DNA of 64,000 nucleotides from Thermotoga neapolitana DSM 4359 (GTDB taxonomy: Bacteria > Thermotogota > Thermotogae > Thermotogales > Thermotogaceae), in NCBI RefSeq assembly GCF_000018945.1, contig NC_011978.1, positions 900,729 through 964,728 of the forward strand. Reading direction: 5' to 3'. A program made the translations under genes and the position numbers. The notes under the pieces are model-generated. The model had not been told where the DNA came from. It was given only the letters and a program-made list of their open reading frames with translations, and made no database searches. This document shows, piece by piece, positions 46,256 through 55,892 of the stretch; positions within the stretch are counted from its first letter, which is position 1, and the number at the start of each line of letters is the position of its first letter.

Positions 46256-46684
46256 ATGAAAACACCGAGGCGAAGAATGAGGCTTGCTGTCTTCAAAGCT
46301 CTTTTTCAACATGAATTCAGGAAAGATGAGGATCTTGAGCAGATACTCGAGGAAATACTGGACAACAGTTACGATGAAAAGGCAAAAAAAGATGCAAGAC
46401 GCTATATTCGGAATATTAAAGAACACCTTCAAACGATAGACGATCTCATCTCCAGGTACCTTGAACGCTGGACGATAGATCGTCTCTCTGCTGTTGACAG
46501 AAACATTCTCAGACTCGGTACCTACGAACTCCTTTACGAGAAGGACATTCCCATAGAGGTTACGATCAACGAAGCCATAGAAATAGCCAAAAGATACGGC
46601 ACTGAAAACAGCGGAAAATTCGTAAATGGCATACTGGATAGAATTGCAAAAGAGAACGCTCCAAAGGAAAAATTCGAGTTGTGA
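46256..46684 (+). CDS. nusB: transcription antitermination factor NusB
   Basis: 142 residues, all-helical. [17 protein letters not shown] opening and the conserved [38 protein letters not shown] and [13 protein letters not shown] motifs. It binds boxA RNA with NusE (S10) for rRNA transcription. GAAAGGAGA before ATG 46256. The stop overlaps the fhs GTG (GTGA). NusA is encoded separately at 58.7-59.7 kb. Confidence 0.96.
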   Translation: MKTPRRRMRLAVFKALFQHEFRKDEDLEQILEEILDNSYDEKAKKDARRYIRNIKEHLQTIDDLISRYLERWTIDRLSAVDRNILRLGTYELLYEKDIPIEVTINEAIEIAKRYGTENSGKFVNGILDRIAKENAPKEKFEL

Positions 46685-48324
46685 AGGTGATGAATTTGAT
46701 TCCGATAAAGAAGATCGCAGAGAGTGTGGGGATAGACGAAAACCATCTTTTTCCGTATGGACGATATATCGCAAAGGTAGACCACAGGCTCCTGAAAGAA
46801 CTCGAGGGCAGGGAAAACGGAAAGTTGATTCTTGTGACGGCGATCACACCAACACCCGCCGGCGAAGGAAAGACCACTACCAGCATTGGACTTTCCATGG
46901 CACTGAACAGGATTGGAAACAAATCTTTTGTGACGCTCCGTGAGCCTTCTCTTGGTCCCACTCTCGGCTTGAAAGGAGGAGCAACTGGAGGCGGAAAGGC
47001 AAAGGTTATCCCTTCCAATGAGATAAATCTGCACTTCACCGGCGACATGCACGCTGTGGCAAGCGCCCACAATCTGCTGTCTGCGGTTCTGGATTCTCAT
47101 ATAAAACACGGGAACGAACTTGGGATAGATCCAACGAGGATCTTCTGGAAACGAACCATGGACATGAACGATCGCTCTCTCAGAAAAATCGTGATAGGTC
47201 TTGGTGGATCGGCAAACGGTATCCCAAGAGAGGATGGTTTCATCATAACCGCAGCCTCCGAGGTAATGGCGATACTCAGTCTGTCTACAGATTTGAAAGA
47301 TCTGAAGGATCGTCTTGGAAGAATCGTCGTTGCACTCGATTCTAGAGGAAGGCCTGTGAGAGCCTCCGATCTCGGTGTTCAGGGTGCGATGGCTGTCCTG
47401 CTGAAAGATGCAATCAATCCAAATCTTGTTCAGACGACAGAAGGAACCCCTGCCTTCGTCCATGGAGGACCCTTTGCCAACATCGCCCACGGAACAAACT
47501 CTGTTCTTGCGACGAAACTTGCCTTGAAACTCAGTGATTACGTGGTGACCGAAGCGGGGTTTGGCGCAGATCTTGGAGCAGAAAAGTTCATCGACTTTGT
47601 TTCACGAGTTGGAGATTTCTATCCTAACGCTGCCGTTCTTGTGGCGACGGTTCGAGCGCTGAAGTACCACGGTGGCTCTGACATTGACGATCTTCATGAA
47701 GAAGATCTGGAAGCGTTGAAGAAGGGATTTAAAAATTTGAAGGTTCACGTGGAGAACCTGAAGAAATTTGGTCTTTCTGTCGTTGTGGCCCTGAACAGGT
47801 TCGAAACCGACACAGAAAAGGAGATCTCTTTTGTGATGAATGAATGCGAAAAACTCGGAGTAAAAGCAGCGGTCAGTGAGGTCTTCACAAAGGGAAGTGA
47901 GGGTGGGGAAGATCTTGCAAAAGCGGTGACCGAAGCCATCAAAGATTCATCTCCTCACTTTCTCTACGAGTGGGAAGACCCTGTTGAAAAGAAAGTGGAG
48001 ATCCTTGCAAGGGAGATCTACAGGGCAAAGGATGTTGAGTACACAGATGAGGCCCGAAAGGCTTTGAAGTTCATTAAAAAGAACGGTTTTGATCATCTCC
48101 CTGTGATCGTGGCCAAAACTCCGAAGTCTCTCTCCCACGATCCAAAACTTCGGGGAGCACCTGAGGGTTACACCTTCGTTGTTCGGGACGCTTACGTCTC
48201 GGCAGGAGCTGGTTTTGTTGTTGTTCTGGCAGGAGACATAAATCTCATGCCGGGTCTTCCAAAAAAACCCAACGCCCTGAACATGGACGTAGATGAAGAT
48301 GGCAACATCACAGGAGTCTCTTGA
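46681..48324 (+). CDS. fhs: formate--tetrahydrofolate ligase
   Basis: 547 residues (544 if ATG 46690 is used). It makes 10-formyl-THF from formate with ATP. The P-loop-like [58 protein letters not shown], the [15 protein letters not shown] segment and [14 protein letters not shown] are diagnostic. Start uncertain: GTG 46681 overlaps the nusB stop; ATG 46690 has AAGGTG directly adjacent. Followed 13 nt later by folD, giving a folate one-carbon pair. Confidence 0.95.
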   Translation: MKVMNLIPIKKIAESVGIDENHLFPYGRYIAKVDHRLLKELEGRENGKLILVTAITPTPAGEGKTTTSIGLSMALNRIGNKSFVTLREPSLGPTLGLKGGATGGGKAKVIPSNEINLHFTGDMHAVASAHNLLSAVLDSHIKHGNELGIDPTRIFWKRTMDMNDRSLRKIVIGLGGSANGIPREDGFIITAASEVMAILSLSTDLKDLKDRLGRIVVALDSRGRPVRASDLGVQGAMAVLLKDAINPNLVQTTEGTPAFVHGGPFANIAHGTNSVLATKLALKLSDYVVTEAGFGADLGAEKFIDFVSRVGDFYPNAAVLVATVRALKYHGGSDIDDLHEEDLEALKKGFKNLKVHVENLKKFGLSVVVALNRFETDTEKEISFVMNECEKLGVKAAVSEVFTKGSEGGEDLAKAVTEAIKDSSPHFLYEWEDPVEKKVEILAREIYRAKDVEYTDEARKALKFIKKNGFDHLPVIVAKTPKSLSHDPKLRGAPEGYTFVVRDAYVSAGAGFVVVLAGDINLMPGLPKKPNALNMDVDEDGNITGVS

Positions 48325-48337
48325 AGGGGGATCGATT

Positions 48338-49153
48338 GTGTGGATAGACTGTAAATCCATAGCGAAGTCCATCGAAGAAGACGTCAGAAAGAGAGTGGAT
48401 CTGCTTTCCTTCACTCCAAAACTCGTCAGCGTGGTGGGAACGGATGATCCTTCCACTGCTTCGTATCTCAGATCTCAGAAAAAAAAGGCAGAAAAACTGG
48501 GAATAGATTTTGAAATAATCAAAACGTCTCCGGGAGATTTTCTTTCCACCCTGGAGAAACTCGCTGAAGACAAAAATGTGAACGGTGTCTTCGTTGCAAG
48601 ACCCCTGCCAGAGGGACTGGATGAAAAACGGGTGTTCTCTGCCGTGCCCGTTGAAAAGGACGTTGAAGGTGTCAATCCTGAAAACCTTGGATTTTTGCTC
48701 TATGGAGAAGAGACCTTCCCACCGTGTACCGCAGAGGCCGTTGTGAAAGTCCTAGAGAGTGTCACTGAGATTTCAGGAAAGAAAGTTACGATCGTTGGAA
48801 GAAGTGTTACCGTGGGAAAACCTCTTGCGATTATGCTTCTGAAGAAGGGAAGAGACGCCACCGTCACCGTTTGCCATTCCAGAACGCAGAATCTTGGGGA
48901 AATCACAAGGGCCAGTGATATCGTCGTCGTTGCCGTCGGAAAGGCCCATTTCCTGAAAAGAGACATGGTGAAGGAAGGAGCCATCGTGATAGATGTTGGG
49001 ATCAACTACGTGGATGGAAAATGGTGTGGAGATGTGGACTCTGCCGTTGAGGAGATAGCACAGGTTACACCCGTTCCCGGTGGTGTGGGTCAGATCACAA
49101 CCGCTCTTTTGTTTGAACACGTGGTGAGAGCGGCGGAGCGTCAGAAAGCATGA
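48338..49153 (+). CDS. folD: methylenetetrahydrofolate dehydrogenase / methenyl-THF cyclohydrolase FolD
   Basis: 271 residues; interconverts methylene-, methenyl- and formyl-THF. Catalytic Tyr/Lys region STASYLRSQKKKAEKLG, VNGVFVARPLPEGLDEK, FPPCTAEAVVKVLE, VTIVGRSVTVGKPLAIMLL (NADP site) and VTPVPGGVGQITTALL. GTG 48338 gives a protein opening with WIDCKSIAKSI as in T. maritima; the frame before it overlaps fhs. The stop overlaps xseA (ATGA). Confidence 0.95.
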   Translation: MWIDCKSIAKSIEEDVRKRVDLLSFTPKLVSVVGTDDPSTASYLRSQKKKAEKLGIDFEIIKTSPGDFLSTLEKLAEDKNVNGVFVARPLPEGLDEKRVFSAVPVEKDVEGVNPENLGFLLYGEETFPPCTAEAVVKVLESVTEISGKKVTIVGRSVTVGKPLAIMLLKKGRDATVTVCHSRTQNLGEITRASDIVVVAVGKAHFLKRDMVKEGAIVIDVGINYVDGKWCGDVDSAVEEIAQVTPVPGGVGQITTALLFEHVVRAAERQKA

Positions 49154-50331
49154 GAGAGATCGTCTACACCGTCACGGAGATAAGCGAGTATATAAAAAAG
49201 CTGCTTGAAGAGGATCCTTATCTCGTCAACGTGAGTGTATACGGTGAAATCACCAATGTGCGCCCTAGAAAGGGCCACATTTTTTTCTCGCTGGTCGATG
49301 AAAACGCAAAACTGGATTGTGTCCTGTTCGGTGGGGACAACATGGGAATCCGTCTTCAAGAAGGAAAGATGGCTCTCGTCGATGGCAGCATAAGTGTTTA
49401 CACACCACACGGAACGTACAGGTTCGTCTGTTCGAACATAAGGTATCTCGACCACATCGGAACTTATCAGATGAAGTTCGAGACGACCCTGAAAAAACTA
49501 CTCGAAGAGGGCCTTCTGTATCGTCCCAAAAGACCCCTTCCCAGATTTCCAAGGAGAATCGGTGTCATCACCTCCAGAAGCTCAGCGGCATTCCACGATG
49601 TGATAAGAACGGCAAAGGAGCGAAAATCCCCCGTTGAGATATACCTCTTCCACACTTCCGTTCAGGGAGATTCTGCGAAGAAAGAGTTGATAGAAGCCTT
49701 GAGGAAAGCAAACGAGTACGATCTGGACCTTGTTCTGATAGTCAGAGGCGGTGGATCCAGGGAAGATCTGTGGGTGTTCAACGAAGAGGAAGTGGTGCGA
49801 GAGATCCTGAAAATGAAACATCCTGTCGTGACGGGAATAGGACACGAGATAGATCGTGTCATAGCGGATTTTGTGGCAGATGTATCCATGCACACACCAA
49901 CAGGAGCAGCCGAATACGTCCTTCCCGATCTCAGAGACGTCCATGAAGAACTGAAAAATCTCTATGAGAGAATGAAAGATGCCGTGCTGGAGAAGATAAC
50001 ACGTGAGGAAGAAAGACTGAACAGACTATTTCATTACATCAAAGCGGCAGCGAAAAGAAAGTATGAAATAAACAAATTGACAGCCATCAGGGTCAAAGAA
50101 ATGGCTGGAAAACTCAGGAGTCTGGTGTTGAATTCTGTGAGAAGAAAACAGGAAAGGGTGGAACATCTCTTCAGAGTCCTTGAGAGTCTGAAACCAACAA
50201 GGTTTCTCGACAAAGGATTTGTTCTGGTGAAAAAGGAAGGCAAAATCGTGAAAGAGGCTGCCTCTTTGAACTCAGGAGACATCGTGTTTCTTATCTTCAG
50301 AGATGGTGAAAAGAAGGCGAGGGTGATCTAG
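49150..50331 (+). CDS. xseA: exodeoxyribonuclease VII large subunit
   Basis: 393 residues. N-terminal OB fold (VNVSVYGEITNVRPRKGHIFFSLVD), catalytic domain with RIGVITSRSSAAFHDV, DLVLIVRGGGSREDLWVFNEEEV, PVVTGIGHEIDRVIADFVADV and HTPTGAAEYVLPD, then a long coiled-coil C-terminus ending KPTRFLDKGFVLVKKEGK. It is a single-strand exonuclease with XseB. ATGA overlap with folD; stop abuts xseB. Confidence 0.96.
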   Translation: MREIVYTVTEISEYIKKLLEEDPYLVNVSVYGEITNVRPRKGHIFFSLVDENAKLDCVLFGGDNMGIRLQEGKMALVDGSISVYTPHGTYRFVCSNIRYLDHIGTYQMKFETTLKKLLEEGLLYRPKRPLPRFPRRIGVITSRSSAAFHDVIRTAKERKSPVEIYLFHTSVQGDSAKKELIEALRKANEYDLDLVLIVRGGGSREDLWVFNEEEVVREILKMKHPVVTGIGHEIDRVIADFVADVSMHTPTGAAEYVLPDLRDVHEELKNLYERMKDAVLEKITREEERLNRLFHYIKAAAKRKYEINKLTAIRVKEMAGKLRSLVLNSVRRKQERVEHLFRVLESLKPTRFLDKGFVLVKKEGKIVKEAASLNSGDIVFLIFRDGEKKARVI

Positions 50332-50556
50332 GTGGACTTCGAAGAAATGATGAAGGAACTGGAAGAGATCGTCAACAGACTCGAAAGCGAAGACCTGTCT
50401 CTTGAAGAGTCCATTGAACTCTTTCAAAGAGGTGTGGAACTCTACAAAAAGTGCAGGGAGATCCTTCAGAAAGAACAGTTGAAAATCATCGATGTTCTGA
50501 AAGAACTGGAAGGTGATGAAGATGATGCTGGACGAAATCAGGAAGATGAGTCATGA
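50332..50556 (+). CDS. xseB: exodeoxyribonuclease VII small subunit
   Basis: 74 residues; FEEMMKELEEIVNRLESEDL and LEESIELFQRGVELYKKCRE are the helical hairpin of XseB, with an acidic tail. GTG 50332 directly follows the xseA stop. The 3' end overlaps dxs by 35 bp. Confidence 0.94.
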   Translation: MDFEEMMKELEEIVNRLESEDLSLEESIELFQRGVELYKKCREILQKEQLKIIDVLKELEGDEDDAGRNQEDES

Positions 50557-52348
50557 AGAACTGAAAAGTCTCGCTGAGGAGATAAGACAGAGGATCGTAG
50601 AGGTGGTTTTGAAGAACGGGGGGCACCTTGCTTCCAATCTGGGGACGGTGGAACTCACACTCGCTCTGTACCGCGTCTTCGATCCCAGAGAAGACGCTGT
50701 GATCTGGGACACGGGGCATCAAACGTACACCCACAAAATACTGACGGGACGAGACGAACAGTTTCACACCATAAGAACTTTCGGTGGCCTGAGCGGTTTC
50801 GTCACAAGAAGAGAGTCACCACTGGACTGGTTCGGTACAGGACATGCTGGTACCTCCATAGCGGCTGCCCTTGGTTTTGAAAAGGCCTTCGAATTTCTCA
50901 AAGAGAAAAGACACGTGGTTGTCGTGATAGGAGACGGTGCTCTCACATCTGGTATGGCGCTCGAGGCGCTGAACCAGCTCAAAAATCTCAACTCGAAAAT
51001 CAAGATAATCCTCAACGACAACGGAATGTCCATCTCACAGAACGTGGGAGGGCTTGCATACCATCTTTCCAGACTCAGGACAAACCCCATATACCTGAAG
51101 GGAAAAAAAGCCCTGAAGAAGGTGCTCGAAAAAACCGAGATAGGCTTCGAGTTGGAAGAAGAGATGAGATACTTGAGAGACGGGTTGAAGGGATTGATAC
51201 AGGGAACCAACTTCTTTGAAGCACTAGGTCTGAAGTACTTCGGGCCCTTCGACGGTCACGACGTAGAACTCCTCGAAAGGGTTCTGAAGAGAGTGAAAGA
51301 ATACGATTATCCGTCGGTCGTTCACGTTGTGACGAGAAAGGGCAGAGGGTTCAAAGCAGCAGAAGAGGATCCCACAACGTACCACAGCGCCTCACCCGTT
51401 GGAAAACCAAAAAGGCTATCCTACAGTGAACTTCTGGGATACACCCTCTCTAAGATTGCAGAATCCGACGAAAAGATCGTTGCCATAACAGCGGCCATGG
51501 CGGATGGTACAGGACTTTCCATTTTTCAGAAGAATCACCCCGAGCGCTTCTTCGATCTGGGAATCACAGAGCAGTCGTGTGTCACTTTTGGTGCGGCGCT
51601 GGGACTTCAGGGGATGAAACCGGTTGTTGCAATCTACTCCACGTTCCTTCAGAGGGCCTTCGATCAGATTGTTCATGATGTGGCCCTTCAGAATGCTCCG
51701 GTTCTCTTCGCGATAGATCGCTCTGGAGTTGTTGGGGAAGATGGGCCCACACACCACGGTCTTTTCGATATCAACTATCTTCTCCCAATTCCGAACATGA
51801 AGATAGTATCTCCATCTTCTCCTCAAGAATTCGTGAACGTTTTATACACCGTTTTGGCCAATCTTGATGGTCCTGTTGCTGTTCGCTATCCTAAGGAATC
51901 CTTCGAGGCAGATCTCAACTCACTCTTTGAGAACATGAGAGAGATAGACCTTGGCTGGAAAGTGGTCAGAGAAGGAAAAGACGCGGCGGTGATCGTCACC
52001 GGAACTCTTCTAAAAGAAGTGCTCAGGATCCCTCTGGATGTCACGGTGATAAACGCTCTCACCGTGAAACCTCTGGATACACATGTTCTGAGAGAGGTTG
52101 CACAGAACCACAGGCTCATATTCACCGTCGAAGAAGCCATGAAGATAGGGGGATTCGGCTCCTACGTTGCTCAAAAGCTCTGGGAGATGGGATGGAAGGG
52201 ACGTGTGGTGAACATCGGGGTGAACGATCACTTCGTAACCCACGGAAGCAGAAAGGAACTCCTGGAAATGCTGGGACTTGATTCAAAAGGGCTTTCAAAA
52301 ACTATGCTAACATATATTAAGGTCAGAAGCGAGGAGGGGAAAGCATGA
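50522..52348 (+). CDS. dxs: 1-deoxy-D-xylulose-5-phosphate synthase
   Basis: 608 residues; TPP enzyme making DXP from pyruvate and glyceraldehyde 3-phosphate, first step of the MEP isoprenoid route. GGHLASNLGTVELTLALYRVF, WDTGHQTYTHKILTGRD, GTGHAGTSIAAALGFEKA, the TPP motif VIGDGALTSGMALEALNQL, LNDNGMSISQNVGGL, FGPFDGHDVELL and DRSGVVGEDGPTHHG are diagnostic. ATG 50522 follows AAGGTG and gives MMLDEIRKM, matching the T. maritima N-terminus and its 608-residue length. Overlaps xseB and the next gene (ATGA). Confidence 0.96.
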   Translation: MMLDEIRKMSHEELKSLAEEIRQRIVEVVLKNGGHLASNLGTVELTLALYRVFDPREDAVIWDTGHQTYTHKILTGRDEQFHTIRTFGGLSGFVTRRESPLDWFGTGHAGTSIAAALGFEKAFEFLKEKRHVVVVIGDGALTSGMALEALNQLKNLNSKIKIILNDNGMSISQNVGGLAYHLSRLRTNPIYLKGKKALKKVLEKTEIGFELEEEMRYLRDGLKGLIQGTNFFEALGLKYFGPFDGHDVELLERVLKRVKEYDYPSVVHVVTRKGRGFKAAEEDPTTYHSASPVGKPKRLSYSELLGYTLSKIAESDEKIVAITAAMADGTGLSIFQKNHPERFFDLGITEQSCVTFGAALGLQGMKPVVAIYSTFLQRAFDQIVHDVALQNAPVLFAIDRSGVVGEDGPTHHGLFDINYLLPIPNMKIVSPSSPQEFVNVLYTVLANLDGPVAVRYPKESFEADLNSLFENMREIDLGWKVVREGKDAAVIVTGTLLKEVLRIPLDVTVINALTVKPLDTHVLREVAQNHRLIFTVEEAMKIGGFGSYVAQKLWEMGWKGRVVNIGVNDHFVTHGSRKELLEMLGLDSKGLSKTMLTYIKVRSEEGKA

Positions 52349-52674
52349 AGATCATGCTTGAACATGGAGAACTCGAAATAACGGTGGAGGCATTGAAGAA
52401 GATCGTGTATCTTGCAACGGTTGAAAGCTACGGGACGGTCGGAATCGGAGAATCGCGTTCATTCTTTGAGAGGATCTTCGGAGGGGACAAAGGCATCAAG
52501 ATTGAAGAACTCGAAGACTCTTCTCTGAACGTCGACGTGTACATAGAAGTTGAGTACGGAGTAAACATAAAAGAAGTTGCCAGAAACATCGCCGATAACG
52601 TGGCACACAAACTCAAGACACTGGCCGGTTGTGAGAATCTGAACATAACCGTTCATGTGGTAGGCATCAAATGA
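52345..52674 (+). CDS. Asp23/Gls24-family protein (YloU-like)
   Basis: 109 residues; GELEITVEALKKIVYLATVE, GVGIGES-type segment, GIKIEELEDSSLNVDVYIEVEYG and INIKEVARNIADNVAHKL fit the Asp23/Gls24 (DUF322) family. It directly precedes the YloV/FakA-like gene, the same order as yloU-yloV in Bacillus. Function unsettled. ATGA overlap with dxs. Confidence 0.88.
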   Translation: MKIMLEHGELEITVEALKKIVYLATVESYGTVGIGESRSFFERIFGGDKGIKIEELEDSSLNVDVYIEVEYGVNIKEVARNIADNVAHKLKTLAGCENLNITVHVVGIK

Positions 52675-52690
52675 AACGGAGGTAGAGATC

Positions 52691-54277
52691 TTGAAAAAGA
52701 TCACCGGAAGGTTTTTGAAAACCATCATAAAGAAAGCAACGGAAAACCTTCTAAAACACAAAGATGAAATCAACGCCCTGAACGTTTTCCCTGTTCCGGA
52801 TGGAGACACGGGCTCCAACATGTGTTCGACGATGCTGGAAGCGTGCAAGTACATAGACAATCTCAAAAGTGATGACCTCTCAGAAGTGTGGAAGGCAATC
52901 AAGGAAGGAGCACTGATGGGGGCGCGTGGGAACTCCGGTGTCATACTCTCTCAAATATTGAGAGGACTGGCAGACGCCTCTCCGGAGAACTACATCACTC
53001 CAGGAGATTTTATCAAGATGATATCGAACGCAAGGAAAGTCGCGTACAGTGCCGTTATGAGACCCGTTGAAGGTACCATGCTGACGGTGGTGAGGGAACT
53101 CGACGAGAAACTGAAGGGTCGTTCCTTTGAAACGTTCGAAGAGTTGTTCGACCAGATCGTGGAGATGATAAAGGATACGGTGAACAGGACTCCCAGCATG
53201 CTCTCCAAACTAAGAGAAGCAGGAGTTGTGGATGCGGGAGCAAAGGGGCTTTACTATCTGTTCGAAGGAATGAGGGATGCGATCAAAGGAGATATAGAAG
53301 TGAACCTCGAGCAGGTGGAACAGGCCTCAGTGGAAGATCTCAAGAGGATGGCCCTGGAAGAGATAACGAACCAGTACTGCACGGAGGTGGCCGTTCGAAG
53401 AAAGCGTGTCTTCGAAAAGTCAGAACTGGAATCCTTCTTGAACGAGATAGGAGATTCCGTTGTTCTTGTAGAGCAGGACGATATCTTCAGACTGCACGTT
53501 CATACTAATCATCCGGGTCAGGTGCTTGAGAAGGTACTGGATTTCGGCGAAATAATTAAAGTAAAAGTGGACAACATGAAACTTCAGCACGAACACATCA
53601 TATCCGCCCAGGTCGAAAAGGAAATAGGTGTGGTTGCTGTCTCTCCCGGGAAGGGAATTTCAGAGATCCTGAAAAGTCTGGGTGTTGACGAAATAGTCCC
53701 TGGTGGCCAGACGATGAATCCCAGCTTTGCCGATCTTAAGGCAGCGGTGGACAAAACACACGCGAAGGTGGTCTTTCTCTTTCCAAACAACGCCAACGTT
53801 CTTCTCACAGCAAAACAGGTGGCGGAATCGGTGGACGACAAAAGGGTTATCGTCGTTCAGACGTCACACGTTCAGGAGTGTGTTGCCGCGATGGTGGAAT
53901 ACGACCCTGACGAGGATCCTGAAGAACTAAAAAGAAGGTTCGAAGAGGCGATCAACCAGTGTGTTCCCATTTCCATCACAAGGGCGGTCAGAGACTCCAG
54001 ATACGGAAAAAGGCGTATAAGGAAAGGTGAGTACCTCGTCTTTGTGAGAAAAGAACTTTTAGCGCACGGATTCAACCTCGTGAAGGCATTGAAGGACGTT
54101 CTGGAAAAGGAGAACGCAAGAGAAAAAGAGATCCTCACCGTTTTTCTTGGTGACAATTATCGAAAGGCAGAACTCGAGAAGATACAGAACCTCATAGGAG
54201 AGGAATTCCCGAACCTCGATCTTGAAATCCACGAGGGTGGACAACCCCATTATCCGTTCTTGATGCTTTTGCAATGA
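52691..54277 (+). CDS. DAK2/DegV-type kinase (YloV / FakA-like)
   Basis: 528 residues. N-terminal DAK2 (DhaL-like) ATP-binding domain: NALNVFPVPDGDTGSNMCST (conserved DGDTG Mg site), GARGNSGVILSQILRG, MRPVEGTMLTVVRE, VDAGAKGLYYLFEGM. The C-terminal half has the FakA middle/C domains (EITNQYCTEVAVRRKR; VVAVSPGKGISEILKSLGVD; PNNANVLLTAKQVAE). FakA phosphorylates fatty acids held by FakB in Firmicutes; no FakB (DegV) is in this window. TTG 52691 after GGAGGTAG. Overlaps the TPR gene by 4 bp. Confidence 0.9.
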   Translation: MKKITGRFLKTIIKKATENLLKHKDEINALNVFPVPDGDTGSNMCSTMLEACKYIDNLKSDDLSEVWKAIKEGALMGARGNSGVILSQILRGLADASPENYITPGDFIKMISNARKVAYSAVMRPVEGTMLTVVRELDEKLKGRSFETFEELFDQIVEMIKDTVNRTPSMLSKLREAGVVDAGAKGLYYLFEGMRDAIKGDIEVNLEQVEQASVEDLKRMALEEITNQYCTEVAVRRKRVFEKSELESFLNEIGDSVVLVEQDDIFRLHVHTNHPGQVLEKVLDFGEIIKVKVDNMKLQHEHIISAQVEKEIGVVAVSPGKGISEILKSLGVDEIVPGGQTMNPSFADLKAAVDKTHAKVVFLFPNNANVLLTAKQVAESVDDKRVIVVQTSHVQECVAAMVEYDPDEDPEELKRRFEEAINQCVPISITRAVRDSRYGKRRIRKGEYLVFVRKELLAHGFNLVKALKDVLEKENAREKEILTVFLGDNYRKAELEKIQNLIGEEFPNLDLEIHEGGQPHYPFLMLLQ

Positions 54278-55890
54278 GGGGTGAAAACATAAAGGCAATT
54301 GTTTATCTTCCGCTCGATCCGGATAAAGCGAAACAGAACAATCTTCCAGTGAAACTTCCCGTTCTTGCAGAAGACCTTCCCAGAATAGTGGAAGAAGATC
54401 GTATCCCTCTCGATGTTGTCCTGAGAGGGCTAGAAGCACAGTACGAAGTATCAAAGGATGAGTATTACAGGTCCTACTACGTCTTCTTCCTCTACGAAAA
54501 GTTCAAGGAGCTTCTTCGCGAGCAAAGGTTCGACGAGGCAGAAAAGATCCTGGAAAAAGCGAGGGAAGTCCAATACGATTATCGCTACCACTTCTACAGA
54601 GGGCTCCTTCTCAAGCACAGGGGAAATCTTGGCGAAGCCGAGGTTGAAATGCGAATAGCAACATCCATGAAGGAAGACTTCGCGCCGGCTTATTTTGAAC
54701 TCGCGAACATACTGAAAGAAAAGGGTGAAATAGAGGACAGTCTTCTCTTCTACGAAAAGGCCCATGAAACCAACAGAGATTTTCTGCTTCCGCTCCTGAA
54801 GAAAGGAGATCTTCTTCTCGAAGAAGGAAGATTCGAAGAAGCCCTTGAAGAGTACAAAAGAATCCTTGAGAAGGATCCAAACTTCACAGAGGTTTATGAA
54901 AGACTCGGGGTCATCTACAATCAACTTCAGCGTTTCAAAGAGGCAGAAAAATTCTTCAGAAAAGCGCTGGAAGCAGAACGAAAGGATCATGTGGAGTTCA
55001 ACCTCTCCTACACCTTGATAAAACTCGGCAGGTTGTTCGAGGCACTGGGCATTCTGAAAAGACTCTACGAGAAGACACCCGACGATCCCATGCTGGCAAA
55101 CGAGTACGGACTTCTTCTCAAAACACTCGGCCTGTACGAAGAGGCCCTCGAGGTGTTTGAAGAAGCTTACAGCCGGCACAGAGACGAAGAAATCGTGAAA
55201 TACAACTACGCTACGATTCTTCTTCACTTCGACAGGGAAAAGGCTATCTCTGTCCTGTCGGAGATCACAGGAGAACTCAAAGAAAGGGCAGAACACATGA
55301 TTGCTCTTGCAGAGAGCAAGGTGAAAATACCAACCTTTGAAGAATTCGAGTGGTTGAGGGATTATTTCGATGAAGAGGGCGTCATCGATGTGGTTTCCCT
55401 GGCGGAGGATCTGGCCTCTTCAAACGAAGAAGTCCAGAAGAGGATCGATGCACTCAGAGAAGGACAGTTTCCGTTTTACGATACGACGATCGACACATCA
55501 GAAATGATCGAAACCATGATGGGCATCATCTTCGAATCGCCTGACATATTCAAAATGGAAGAAAATGTCGTGAAGTTCACTTCGGCTTTCTTTGGCAGTT
55601 CCATCATGATCGCTTCGAGTCTTGTTCTTGTTCGAATCGTGCAGCATCTTCTGGTGTTCAAGGATCTGCTCATGGACGATCTTTTGAGAGAGATTGTGGC
55701 AGAAACTCAGGATATAAACTGGCGATTTGCTCTGAGAATAGCCAGGTTCAGGCACGCGGACAAATTCGATTTCGAGAAGCTCTCCGATCTCGTTGTGGCA
55801 CTTCTGCAATCTCTGGAGCAGGGTGTTCCCGTTGCCGACGATGACAGACTGAAATACGTGATGGAAAAACTACGCATAAAGGAGGGATGA
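54274..55890 (+). CDS. TPR-repeat protein
   Basis: 538 residues. Residues ~60-340 hold about eight TPR-like 34-residue repeats (for example GEIEDSLLFYEKAHETNRDF, GRFEEALEEYKRILEKDPNF, QRFKEAEKFFRKALEAERKD, GLYEEALEVFEEAYSRHRDE). Residues ~400-538 are a separate alpha-helical region of unknown type with a stretch of small hydrophobics (FGSSIMIASSLVLVRIVQHLL). No signal peptide, so probably cytoplasmic scaffold. It lies between yloV and apgM, overlapping both by 4 bp. Confidence 0.85.
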   Translation: MRGENIKAIVYLPLDPDKAKQNNLPVKLPVLAEDLPRIVEEDRIPLDVVLRGLEAQYEVSKDEYYRSYYVFFLYEKFKELLREQRFDEAEKILEKAREVQYDYRYHFYRGLLLKHRGNLGEAEVEMRIATSMKEDFAPAYFELANILKEKGEIEDSLLFYEKAHETNRDFLLPLLKKGDLLLEEGRFEEALEEYKRILEKDPNFTEVYERLGVIYNQLQRFKEAEKFFRKALEAERKDHVEFNLSYTLIKLGRLFEALGILKRLYEKTPDDPMLANEYGLLLKTLGLYEEALEVFEEAYSRHRDEEIVKYNYATILLHFDREKAISVLSEITGELKERAEHMIALAESKVKIPTFEEFEWLRDYFDEEGVIDVVSLAEDLASSNEEVQKRIDALREGQFPFYDTTIDTSEMIETMMGIIFESPDIFKMEENVVKFTSAFFGSSIMIASSLVLVRIVQHLLVFKDLLMDDLLREIVAETQDINWRFALRIARFRHADKFDFEKLSDLVVALLQSLEQGVPVADDDRLKYVMEKLRIKEG

Positions 55891-55892
55891 CG

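Noticed and set aside
46534-47490. 318-codon minus-strand frame
   Set aside because: Shadow of nusB and fhs; His/Arg/Ser-rich composition without motifs.
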